Shown one piece after another: positions 1 to 6,040 of a DNA stretch of 6,079 nt. Source of the stretch: Pseudomonadota bacterium. GTDB lineage: Bacteria; Pseudomonadota; Alphaproteobacteria; Reyranellales; Reyranellaceae. The stretch's first letter is position 1; each line of letters starts with the position of its first letter. The stretch is taken from the NCBI GenBank assembly GCA_023436825.1, contig JAEZHS010000695.1:1-6079 (forward strand). Direction: 5' to 3'. Position numbers and translations under genes: made by a program. Below the pieces are notes generated by a model that made no database searches, was not told where the DNA came from, and saw only the letters and a program-made list of their open reading frames with translations.

Positions 1-28
1 CGCGCGGTCCGGAAGAGCATGAACATGA

Positions 29-46
29 GCGGGCCTGAAGGCCCGC
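29..46 (-). terminator. Candidate terminator hairpin after the methyltransferase gene
   Basis: A perfect 7-bp inverted repeat (GCGGGCC, four-base loop, GGCCCGC) lies 12 bp beyond the stop codon of the minus-strand methyltransferase gene. On the minus strand it is followed by a mixed T-containing stretch (TCATGTTCATGCTCTT) but not by a true run of T. It is therefore a plausible but non-canonical intrinsic terminator for the cyclase/methyltransferase operon. It could instead be a 3'-end stabilising hairpin or a small dispersed repeat. Confidence 0.45.
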
Positions 47-58
47 GGTCCGGCAAGA

Positions 59-1144
59 CTAATGTCGCTTCTCTCTTGGGAACCAATAGCCGCGCCAGGC
101 CGACTTCAGGCGCTCCCGGATCGGCACCGGGCCCTCGGGGCGGTAGAAGCTGGCCGAGTCCGCCTCGAAGGTCGCCATGTACTCGCGATAGGTCAGCGGT
201 CGGCTGCGCTGGCTCTGCGTCTGGCCGGCCAGGAGGTCGAGGCCGGCGTCGATGTCGAACAGCGAGGCGAACTCGGCGCGGCGCGCGAGCACGAGCTCGG
301 CGGCAGCGTCCGGCACCTGCCATGCCGAAAGGATCGCCGCGAGCTTGGCGAGTTTCTCGACGCTCAGCGCAGGATCGGCCGTCGCCAGCACATCACGCGC
401 ATAGTACGCCTCACCCTGGAACGGCCGGCCCGACACGGTCTCGGCCGGGGTCGGCCAAATGTAGCGGGCGGGCAGGGCGCGGACTGAGAAATTGCGCACG
501 TCGAGGCGAAAGAGATCGAAGCCGTGCGCGCGCATGAAGCGGTCGGTGTTGTGGAAGCTGTGCTCTTCGGGATCTCCCGCGCCGACGAAGTTGACCTCGA
601 GTTGCACCGCGACCACTCGCAGCGGATCGAAGCGGCCGGTGAACGATTGCAGGATGTCGAAGTCCGCGCCGTCGACATCGAGCTTGATGTAGTCGAGATC
701 GCTCCAACCGCGCTCGGCCAGCAGGTCGGGCGGGACGACGGGTTTCGCCGGATCGGCGAGTCCCGTCATCTCCCAGGCATTGTGACGCAACTGCTCCTCG
801 GTCGAGGCCTGCTTCAGGCGGGCATCGCGGATCTCGCGCGTGCGCATGAAGCTCATGCGATCGCGCATCTTCATGATCAGCGGCGCCGCCGGCCCGGCCG
901 AAAGGTCGATCGGCTTGTCGGCCGATCGTGCCGCGAATGCCGCGACATAGGAGACGTCAGGGTTGTGCTCCAGTCCGGCCAGGCGCTTGCACTCGGTGAC
1001 GCTGGCATCGATGCCCAGCGCCTGCAGCCTGGGCTCGAAGGCCCGCCACAAGGGATCGAGGCCGCCCGAGCAACCGATGTCGAGCAGCCTGAACTTCTCG
1101 GTCTTGAGACTTTCGGCGATGAGCGCCGCAAACGACGATGCCAT
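59..1144 (-). CDS. FkbM-type SAM-dependent methyltransferase
   Basis: A 361-residue protein with a class I (Rossmann-fold) methyltransferase layout, likely cytoplasmic as no signal peptide or membrane segment is visible. The SAM-binding motif I is LLDIGCSGG (residues 20-28). An acidic residue that could contact the ribose follows in LGIDA (D46). The hallmark FkbM-like motif is YIKLDVDGADFDIL (residues 152-165), matching the family's IK(I/L)DVEG(A/S)E pattern with D in place of both E residues. FkbM-family enzymes methylate hydroxyls of sugars, polyketides and related small molecules; the substrate here cannot be told. About 70 residues (roughly 72-140) lie between the SAM motifs and the FkbM motif, and the C-terminal ~110 residues are not recognisable. 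The ATG is chosen because an in-frame TAA sits just upstream. No Shine-Dalgarno sequence precedes it, so translation is probably coupled to the cyclase gene that ends 9 bp upstream. The family call is fairly sure; the reaction is not. Confidence 0.82.
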   Translation of the reverse strand: MASSFAALIAESLKTEKFRLLDIGCSGGLDPLWRAFEPRLQALGIDASVTECKRLAGLEHNPDVSYVAAFAARSADKPIDLSAGPAAPLIMKMRDRMSFMRTREIRDARLKQASTEEQLRHNAWEMTGLADPAKPVVPPDLLAERGWSDLDYIKLDVDGADFDILQSFTGRFDPLRVVAVQLEVNFVGAGDPEEHSFHNTDRFMRAHGFDLFRLDVRNFSVRALPARYIWPTPAETVSGRPFQGEAYYARDVLATADPALSVEKLAKLAAILSAWQVPDAAAELVLARRAEFASLFDIDAGLDLLAGQTQSQRSRPLTYREYMATFEADSASFYRPEGPVPIRERLKSAWRGYWFPREKRH

Positions 1145-1153
1145 TCCGGCAGA

Positions 1154-2191
1154 TTACACGGTCGCCACCGGCGTTGCAGGTGATCCGACCGCGCCCGGCA
1201 GCCGCAGCGGCGGCGCGGTCAGCAGGAAGCGCGAGCGCTTCCTGTCGCGTAGCCACAGCGCCAGGTCCTTCAGCCACCAGATCTCGCCGAGATTGAGCCC
1301 GAGCTTGAACAGGCAGTGATTGTGGATGGGCAACGACGGATGCTCGGCGTTCTCCGGCCCGGGCAGGGCGGGGACGGCCTCGACGCCGTAATTGTCGGCG
1401 ATCAGCGCCGAGATCCCGCTGTCGGTGATCCATTGCAGCAGGCGCTTGTCGCGGCCGTCGAGCACGGAGCACATCGCATGGACGCGCACCGGATCGACCT
1501 TCTTGTCCATCTTGACGATCTCGTCGGTGAAGCCGGTGTAGAGCAGCAGCATGTCGCCGGGCTCGACCACGACCTTGTCGGCCTCCAGCACTTTGCGGAA
1601 GTCGTCGTAGTTCACGTACTTGTGGTCGCGCCCGAAGTGCTTCTCGAGGTCGACCATGACGGCGCGGCCCTGGATCGCCTTGGCCGCCATGTTCTCGACG
1701 CCGAGCTTGTGGGCGTAGCTGAGATGGCCGCAGCCGTCGCGGCCGGCGTCGGGCTGCGGGCCGATCACGTCGATGCCCGCCTTGAAGCCGTTGTAGTAGT
1801 GCGGCTCGGGCACGCCGTCGCCATCGGCATCGAAGAAGCCGCCGACATGGGCCAGCGTGTCCCACTGCGTGGAGTACTGCAGCGTCAGGATCACGCGATC
1901 GTCGCTCGCCACGTCGACGAACAATGGGTTGATGGTCCTGGTGTGGAAGTTGAAGCGCCAGCCGTTCTCGTCGCCGGTCGGCGACAGCACCGGGGGCAGG
2001 CGGCGCGGGTTCAGCACGTTGCCGCCCGGCAGGTCGAGCGGCAGGCTGAGGCAGAACGACAGGCCTTCCTTCACTTCGGCGATGCCCTGGAGCACTTTTG
2101 CAGCCGTGATGAGGTTCAGCCGGCCGAGCTGGTCGTCGTCGCCCCAATCGCCCCAGGTCGAGCCTTCGGGGCGGTGCTTCCAGCGTTTCAT
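1154..2191 (-). CDS. Cyclase-family (kynurenine formamidase-like) metal-dependent hydrolase
   Basis: A 345-residue protein of the cyclase/putative hydrolase family (PF04199 type), whose members include bacterial kynurenine formamidase and many uncharacterised hydrolases; probably cytoplasmic. Family marks visible in order are WGDDDQLGRLNLIT (residues 16-29), the metal-site region QYSTQWDTLAHVG (105-117), GRAVMVDL (174-181), GDMLLLYTGF (211-220), ISALIADNYGVEAVP (259-273), IHNHCLFKLGLNLGE (288-302) and the C-terminal LRLPGAVGSP. The classical HxGTHxDxPxH signature is changed: Q replaces both early histidines, while D111 and H115 remain. This places it in the longer, less studied branch rather than among true KynB proteins, so no substrate is assigned. 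An acidic DADGDGVPE segment follows at 120-128. An ATG 51 bases further upstream (2242) is possible, but 2191 is preferred because it alone has a good ribosome site. It is probably co-transcribed with the methyltransferase and divergent from the MFS gene. Confidence 0.85.
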   Translation of the reverse strand: MKRWKHRPEGSTWGDWGDDDQLGRLNLITAAKVLQGIAEVKEGLSFCLSLPLDLPGGNVLNPRRLPPVLSPTGDENGWRFNFHTRTINPLFVDVASDDRVILTLQYSTQWDTLAHVGGFFDADGDGVPEPHYYNGFKAGIDVIGPQPDAGRDGCGHLSYAHKLGVENMAAKAIQGRAVMVDLEKHFGRDHKYVNYDDFRKVLEADKVVVEPGDMLLLYTGFTDEIVKMDKKVDPVRVHAMCSVLDGRDKRLLQWITDSGISALIADNYGVEAVPALPGPENAEHPSLPIHNHCLFKLGLNLGEIWWLKDLALWLRDRKRSRFLLTAPPLRLPGAVGSPATPVATV

Positions 2192-2197
2192 TGCGAT

Positions 2198-2204
2198 CTC
2201 CCTT
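2198..2204 (-). promoter_or_regulatory. Ribosome binding site of the cyclase gene
   Basis: On the minus strand the sequence AAGGGAG lies 6 bases before the ATG at 2191. This match to the anti-Shine-Dalgarno sequence decides the start in favour of MKRWKHRPEG over the in-frame ATG 17 codons upstream, which has no such signal. Confidence 0.75.
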
Positions 2205-2259
2205 CGGTGCGCGGGGAGACTATACGCGGGCCGCGTCCTCATGCACGCATGGCTCCTGC

Positions 2260-2271
2260 GCGGAATTCCGC
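2260..2271. repeat. 12-bp perfect palindrome, candidate operator
   Basis: GCGGAATTCCGC is a perfect dyad centred between 2265 and 2266, near the middle of the divergent cyclase/MFS gap. Its position would allow a dimeric regulator to act on both genes. No regulator gene is present in the window, so the binding protein is unknown and a chance palindrome cannot be excluded. Confidence 0.35.
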
Positions 2272-2308
2272 AAACGAAAGCAGCCCGGATCGACTATCAT
2301 CCGCCGCC

Positions 2309-3538
2309 ATGTCCGCTGCTGCCGTATCCGCGTCCCGAGATGTTCGCGTAATAAGCCTGATCGGCGTCGCTCACGGCGCCAGCCACTTCTATCAGCTGGC
2401 CTTCGCCACGATGCTGCTGATCGTGCGCCAAGAAGCGGGCTTGAGCTTCACCGAGGTCGGCCTGCTGACCGGCATCTTTTACGGCGTGTCGGGCGTCACC
2501 CAGACCATGGCGGGCTTTGCCGTCGACCGCTTCGGCGCGCGACCGATCCTGGCCGGCGGCCTGTTCACCGTAGGCATTGCTCTGGCGCTGATATCGGTCG
2601 CGCACTCCTTCGTCGGCTTCGCCGCCATTGCCGTGATCGCGGGCGCCGGCAACTCGGTGTTCCATCCGGCCGACTTCGCGCTGCTCAACGCCTCAGTAAA
2701 CCCGGGCCGGCTTGGCCGCGCCTACAGCATCCATGGCGTGGGCGGCTCGCTCGGCTGGGCCGCGGCGCCGGTGATGTTCTTCCTCGACAGCATGTTCGGA
2801 TGGGTCGGCGCGGCGATGATCGGCGCCATACCCGGCGTGCTCTTGTCGGTGCTGGTGCTCACCCATCGTGAGCAGCTCGTCGACCATCGAGTCAAGGATC
2901 GGGCGGCGACCCATCATCACGCCGGCAAACCCATGATCGCGCTGTTCATGCAGCCGGCGATCCTGCTGTGCATGGTTTACTTCGCGTTGATCGCGGCCAA
3001 CACCGTCGGCATCCAGCAGTTCGCCGTGCCGGCCTGGGCGAGCATGTTCGGCGTCAGCGAGAACTACGCGGCGCTCTGCTTGATCGTGTTCATCGTCGGT
3101 TCCGCCAGTGGCGTGCTGGTGGGCGGCCTGTTCGCCGACCGCGTGCGGCGGCATGACCGTGTGGCGATCTGGGGGCTGCTGATTGCCGGGGCGCTCACCG
3201 TGCCGATCGCCACTCAGGCGGTGCCGCCGGCGCTGTTGCTGCCCTTGCTGGCGCTCGCCGGTGCTGCGGGCGGCGTGACCGGCCCGTCGCGTGACATGAT
3301 CGTGCGTGGCGCCACGCCGCCCGGCGCTTCGGGCAAGGTCTTCGGCTTCGTCTATTCGGGCCTCGACGTAGGCTCGTTCTCGGCGCCACCGGTGTTCGGC
3401 TTCCTGATGGGCGCGGGCATGCCGGCCATGATCTTCTGGATCGCCGTCGGCCTCTACGTGATCAACGCCTGCTTGGTGATGGCGATCCGGCAGAACACCG
3501 CAGTGAGGGCGGCGCCTCTTCCCACCGCTGCGGAGTAG
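2309..3538 (+). CDS. MFS transporter, FSR (fosmidomycin resistance)-like
   Basis: A 409-residue inner-membrane protein with about 12 hydrophobic segments in two halves, split by a hydrophilic, His-containing loop near residues 187-209. The N-terminal VAHGASHFYQL (residues 20-30) is typical of the FSR-like branch of the major facilitator superfamily. The motif A equivalent is GFAVDRFGARP (69-79) and its second-half copy is GGLFADRVRRHDR (273-285). FHPADFALL (118-126) and SIHGVGGSLGWAAAP (140-154) are also strong marks of this branch. Such proteins are proton-driven carriers, often drug or metabolite exporters, but direction and substrate are unknown here. The ATG at 2309 fits the family's short N terminus; an in-frame ATG at 2249 would add 20 poorly conserved-looking residues. 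Neither start has a clear Shine-Dalgarno sequence. The reading frame stays open far upstream only because it lies antisense to the cyclase gene. The divergent arrangement suggests shared regulation with the cyclase/methyltransferase pair. Confidence 0.88.
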   Translation: MSAAAVSASRDVRVISLIGVAHGASHFYQLAFATMLLIVRQEAGLSFTEVGLLTGIFYGVSGVTQTMAGFAVDRFGARPILAGGLFTVGIALALISVAHSFVGFAAIAVIAGAGNSVFHPADFALLNASVNPGRLGRAYSIHGVGGSLGWAAAPVMFFLDSMFGWVGAAMIGAIPGVLLSVLVLTHREQLVDHRVKDRAATHHHAGKPMIALFMQPAILLCMVYFALIAANTVGIQQFAVPAWASMFGVSENYAALCLIVFIVGSASGVLVGGLFADRVRRHDRVAIWGLLIAGALTVPIATQAVPPALLLPLLALAGAAGGVTGPSRDMIVRGATPPGASGKVFGFVYSGLDVGSFSAPPVFGFLMGAGMPAMIFWIAVGLYVINACLVMAIRQNTAVRAAPLPTAAE

Positions 3539-3581
3539 GGCACGGCCGAAGTGACATCGCCTGTGCGGCACGCGCTGTGCG
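3539..3581. other. Short gap between convergent genes, no clear terminator
   Basis: Forty-three bases separate the ends of the MFS gene and the ABC-F gene. A 7-base direct repeat CTGTGCG occurs at 3561-3567 and 3575-3581, and GTGAC (3551-3555) could pair with GTCAC (3581-3585). Neither makes a convincing intrinsic terminator and there is no T run on either strand. Termination here may be Rho-dependent. Confidence 0.4.
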
Positions 3582-5474
3582 TCACGCCGCTTCGTACGCC
3601 TCCTGCGCTTCGAGCCATTCATGTTCGGCATGGGCGATCTCGCGCTCCAGCCGGACCTTCTCGCGCTGTAGGTCGGCGACGTTGATCGACGCGTCGCTGT
3701 AGGTCGCGGGATCGGCGAGCCTAGCTTCGATCTCGCCGCGCTGCTTGTTGAGCTTGGCGATGCTCTTCTCCAGCGCTTCGAGCGCGCGCTTGAGCGGGGC
3801 GCGTTTGGCCCGCTGATCGGCCGACTGCTTGCGCTGCTCCTTCTTGGGGGCCGCCGGTGGTGCGGCCACCGCCGGCTCGTCGCGCTTGGCCCTGCCGCTG
3901 CCGCCGCCGCGCTCGCGCAGGAGCATCGACTGGTAGTCGTCGATGTCGCCCTCGAACGGCGTGATCTTGCCGCCGCCGACTAGCCACAGCTGGTCAGCGA
4001 CCATCTTCACCAGATGCGTGTCGTGGCTCACCAGCACGACGGCGCCGTCGAAGTCGTTGATGGCGTCGACCAGCGAGGCGCGCGCATCCATGTCGAGATG
4101 GTTGGTCGGCTCGTCGAGCAGCAGCAGGTGAGGGGCATTGCGCGTCGCGAGAGACAGCAGCAGCCGCGTCTTCTCGCCACCCGACAGCAGGCCGACCTTG
4201 AGGTCGGCGCGCTCGCGGCCGAAGCCGAAGCGGCCGAGCTGGGCACGCACCTTGGTCTCGCCGGCGCCCGCGCCCAAGGCACTGCTCATGTGCTGGAACG
4301 GTGTCGCCTGGTAGTCGAGGCTCTCCTCCTGGTCCTGCGAGAAGTAGCCGACTCGCAGCTTCGATGTGCGCCTGATCCTGCCCTCGCGCGGCTGCAGGCG
4401 GTCCGACAAGAGGCGGATGAAGGTCGACTTGCCGTTGCCGTTCTGGCCGAGCAGCGCGATGCGATCGTCCATGTCCAGCCGCAGGTCGAGCTTGCGCAGC
4501 ACCGGCGGGCCGTCGCCGTAACCGACCGACACTTCGTCCAGCGTCTCGATCGGCGAGGCGAGCTGGTCGGGCGGCGGGAAGTTGAACGAAATCTTTTCCT
4601 CGACCGGCGGCGCGACGAGCGGGCCGAGCTTCTCGATCATCTTGAGCCGCGACTGCGCCTGGCGAGCCTTGCTCGCCTTGGCGCGGAAGCGGTCGACGAA
4701 GGCTTGCATGTGCTTGCGCTGGGTGGCGATCCTCGCCTGCTGCGCAGCGTCGTTCTCCAACCGCTCTGCTCTGGTGCGCTCGAAGCGGTCGTAATTGCCG
4801 TGATAGGTGACGAGCTTCTGCTGGTCGATGTGCACGATGTGGTCGCACACGTCGTTCAGGAGATCGCGGTCGTGGCTGACCATCAGCAGCGTGTGGCGGA
4901 ACCGCTTCAGGTGCTCGGTCAGCCAGAGCTGGGCCTCGAGGTCGAGATGGTTCGACGGCTCGTCGAGGATCAGCAGGTCGGGATTGCTGAACAGCGTGCC
5001 GGCGAGCGCCACGCGCATGCGCCAGCCACCGGAGAATTCGCCGCAGGGCCGCGCCTGCGCTGCATTGTCGAAACCGAGGCCGTTCAGGATCGAGGCAGCC
5101 CGCGCCGGAGCCGAGGCCGCGCCGATCTCATCGAGCCGGGCATGGATCTCGGCCAGCCGCAGGCCATCGTGGCAAGTCTCGTCCTCGGCCAGCAGGGCGG
5201 TGCGCTCGACGTCGGCGGCCAGCACGGCGTCGAGGACCGTGATGTCGCCGCCTGGCGGATCCTGCGGCACGGAGCCGACGCGGGTGCGGCCGGTCATGTT
5301 GATGTTGCCGCCGTCGGCCTCGATCGCGCCCTGGATCAGGCGCAGCAGCGTCGATTTGCCCGCGCCATTGCGGCCGACAAGGCCGACCTTCCAGCCGTCG
5401 GAAATGGCCGCCGAGGCGCGGTCGAACAGGACGCGCTCGCCGTGGCGGAAGGAGAGGTCGTTGACGTGCAACAT
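3582..5474 (-). CDS. ABC-F family ATPase, YheS-like
   Basis: A 630-residue soluble protein with two ABC ATPase domains and no membrane segments. ABC-F proteins bind the ribosome near the E site and influence translation or rescue stalled ribosomes; they are not transporters. Domain 1 has Walker A GRNGAGKST (34-42), signature FSGGWRMR (147-154), Walker B LLILDEPSNHLDL (167-179, catalytic E172) and the switch SHD (200-202). The interdomain linker FVDRFRAKASKARQAQSR (259-276) closely resembles that of E. coli YheS. Domain 2 has Walker A GQNGNGKST (343-351), signature LSGGEKTR (430-437), Walker B LLLLDEPTNHLDM (450-462, E455) and SHD (483-485). A charged C-terminal coiled coil (about 545-630) ends in EWLEAQEAYE, again YheS-like. 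All catalytic residues look intact and the length is normal. ATG 5474 is chosen because homologues begin at MLHxNDL; the longer frame would need a TTG at 5513. No Shine-Dalgarno sequence is visible. The gene is divergent from ndk. Confidence 0.93.
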   Translation of the reverse strand: MLHVNDLSFRHGERVLFDRASAAISDGWKVGLVGRNGAGKSTLLRLIQGAIEADGGNINMTGRTRVGSVPQDPPGGDITVLDAVLAADVERTALLAEDETCHDGLRLAEIHARLDEIGAASAPARAASILNGLGFDNAAQARPCGEFSGGWRMRVALAGTLFSNPDLLILDEPSNHLDLEAQLWLTEHLKRFRHTLLMVSHDRDLLNDVCDHIVHIDQQKLVTYHGNYDRFERTRAERLENDAAQQARIATQRKHMQAFVDRFRAKASKARQAQSRLKMIEKLGPLVAPPVEEKISFNFPPPDQLASPIETLDEVSVGYGDGPPVLRKLDLRLDMDDRIALLGQNGNGKSTFIRLLSDRLQPREGRIRRTSKLRVGYFSQDQEESLDYQATPFQHMSSALGAGAGETKVRAQLGRFGFGRERADLKVGLLSGGEKTRLLLSLATRNAPHLLLLDEPTNHLDMDARASLVDAINDFDGAVVLVSHDTHLVKMVADQLWLVGGGKITPFEGDIDDYQSMLLRERGGGSGRAKRDEPAVAAPPAAPKKEQRKQSADQRAKRAPLKRALEALEKSIAKLNKQRGEIEARLADPATYSDASINVADLQREKVRLEREIAHAEHEWLEAQEAYEAA

Positions 5475-5518
5475 GGGGCCGCGGCGTTTAGCACGCGGGG
5501 CGCGGGCATCCAACCGGC

Positions 5519-5547
5519 TTGCCGGGCCAAAACCCGGCGTTTATAAG
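5519..5547 (+). promoter_or_regulatory. Probable sigma70-type promoter of ndk
   Basis: TTGCCG (5519-5524, 4 of 6 matches to the -35 consensus) and TATAAG (5542-5547, 5 of 6 to the -10) are separated by 17 bp. Transcription would start near 5554, leaving a leader of about 34 bases that contains the ndk ribosome site. The inverted repeat at 5521-5538 fills most of the spacer. The -10 region TTTATAAG is also nearly symmetric, but no convincing promoter toward the ABC-F gene was found. Confidence 0.6.
5521..5538. repeat. Inverted repeat within the ndk promoter spacer
   Basis: GCCGGGCCAAAACCCGGC is a perfect 6-bp inverted repeat with a six-base A-rich centre. It lies between, and slightly overlaps, the proposed -35 and -10 boxes of ndk. 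It could be an operator. As RNA it could only act on a transcript that starts upstream of it, so a terminator role for the ABC-F gene is excluded because that gene is transcribed away from here. Confidence 0.45.
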
Positions 5548-5572
5548 GCGCGCCCACGCGCAGAAAGCACGC

Positions 5573-5583
5573 AAGGAAGAGGG
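5573..5583 (+). promoter_or_regulatory. Ribosome binding site of ndk
   Basis: The purine-rich stretch AAGGAAGAGGG lies just before the ATG at 5588. GAGG ends 5 bases and AAGGA 10 bases from the start, giving two overlapping Shine-Dalgarno matches. It fixes the start at MAVERTFSI, against the longer open frame that begins upstream at 5519, inside the promoter. Confidence 0.8.
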
Positions 5584-5587
5584 ATTT

Positions 5588-6010
5588 ATGGCCGTCGAAC
5601 GCACTTTCTCGATCATCAAGCCGGACGCGACCCGCCGGAACCTGACCGGCAAGATCAACGCCCGGTTCGAGGAGAAGGGCCTGCGCATCGTCGCCCAGAA
5701 GCGGATCTGGATGACCCGCACGCAAGCCGAGCAGTTCTACGGCGTGCACAAGGAGCGCCCGTTCTTCAACGATCTTTGCAAATTCATGACGTCCGGCCCG
5801 GTCGTCGTTCAGGTTCTGGAGGGCGAGGGCGCGATCGCCAAGAACCGTGAGATAATGGGCGCCACCAACCCGGCCAACGCCGCGGCCGGCACGATCCGCA
5901 AGGACTTCGCCGAATCGATCGAGGCCAACTCGGTGCACGGCTCGGATTCGCCCGAGAATGCGGCGATCGAGATCGCCTATTTCTTCGCCGGCGCCGAGAT
6001 CGTCGGCTGA
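5588..6010 (+). CDS. ndk: Nucleoside diphosphate kinase
   Basis: A complete 140-residue cytoplasmic enzyme, the standard length for bacterial Ndk. It transfers the gamma-phosphate of ATP to nucleoside diphosphates through a phosphohistidine intermediate, keeping NTP and dNTP pools balanced. It opens with the family's [11 protein letters not shown] (4-14, with K11 in the nucleotide site). It continues with HKERPFF (54-60), the nucleotide-binding region REIMGATNP (87-95), R104 in GTIRKDF, and the active-site signature NSVHGSDS (114-121), whose H117 is the phosphorylated histidine. Every key residue is present. The sequence closely resembles alphaproteobacterial Ndk as I remember it. The start has a strong ribosome site and a good upstream promoter, so it is probably transcribed on its own, divergently from the ABC-F gene. 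Nothing about it looks unusual. Confidence 0.98.
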   Translation: MAVERTFSIIKPDATRRNLTGKINARFEEKGLRIVAQKRIWMTRTQAEQFYGVHKERPFFNDLCKFMTSGPVVVQVLEGEGAIAKNREIMGATNPANAAAGTIRKDFAESIEANSVHGSDSPENAAIEIAYFFAGAEIVG

Positions 6011-6040
6011 GGCATCTCCATGCTCCTCGCCCTCCGGTCT

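Larger units (their letters stand above)
2192..2308. promoter_or_regulatory. Divergent control region between cyclase and MFS genes
   Basis: This 117-bp gap separates the two divergently read genes, so promoters for both should lie in it or close by. On the minus strand a TATAGT hexamer (2219-2224) could be the -10 box of the cyclase gene, which would give a leader of about 20 bases, but no good -35 is found at 16-18 bp. On the plus strand TATCAT (2295-2300) could be a -10 box for the MFS gene; it would give an almost leaderless transcript, consistent with the lack of a Shine-Dalgarno sequence there. Both promoter calls are weak. A 12-bp palindrome near the middle is listed separately. Confidence 0.4.

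Noticed and set aside
957..2147. 396-codon minus-strand open frame overlapping the cyclase and methyltransferase genes in another frame
   Set aside because: Its translation is Arg/Ala/Pro-rich with no motif, and it overlaps two genes whose family motifs are clear.
1316..2308. Long plus-strand open frame running into the MFS gene, as if the transporter had a 331-residue N-terminal extension
   Set aside because: It is exactly antisense to the cyclase gene, begins with GTG without a ribosome site, and its translation is low-complexity Val/Ala/Arg/Gln-rich text typical of high-GC shadow frames. The MFS family starts near 2309.
3551..3585. Possible bidirectional terminator between the convergent MFS and ABC-F genes
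   Set aside because: Only a 5-bp stem with a 25-base loop can be formed, and there is no T run on either strand.
5475..5513. N-terminal extension of the ABC-F protein starting from a TTG at 5513
   Set aside because: The added residues ([13 protein letters not shown]) do not resemble the family, the start is TTG, and homologues begin with the MLHxNDL stretch.
5485..5513. Possible minus-strand promoter for the ABC-F gene (TTGGAT with TAAACG or CTAAAC)
   Set aside because: The -10 candidates match the consensus at only about three positions, too weak to report as a feature.
4014..5546. 510-codon plus-strand open frame opposite the ABC-F gene
   Set aside because: It lies antisense to a gene with clear catalytic motifs, and its predicted protein is V/A/L/R/Q-rich without a recognisable domain. 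It is a codon-bias artefact of high GC.
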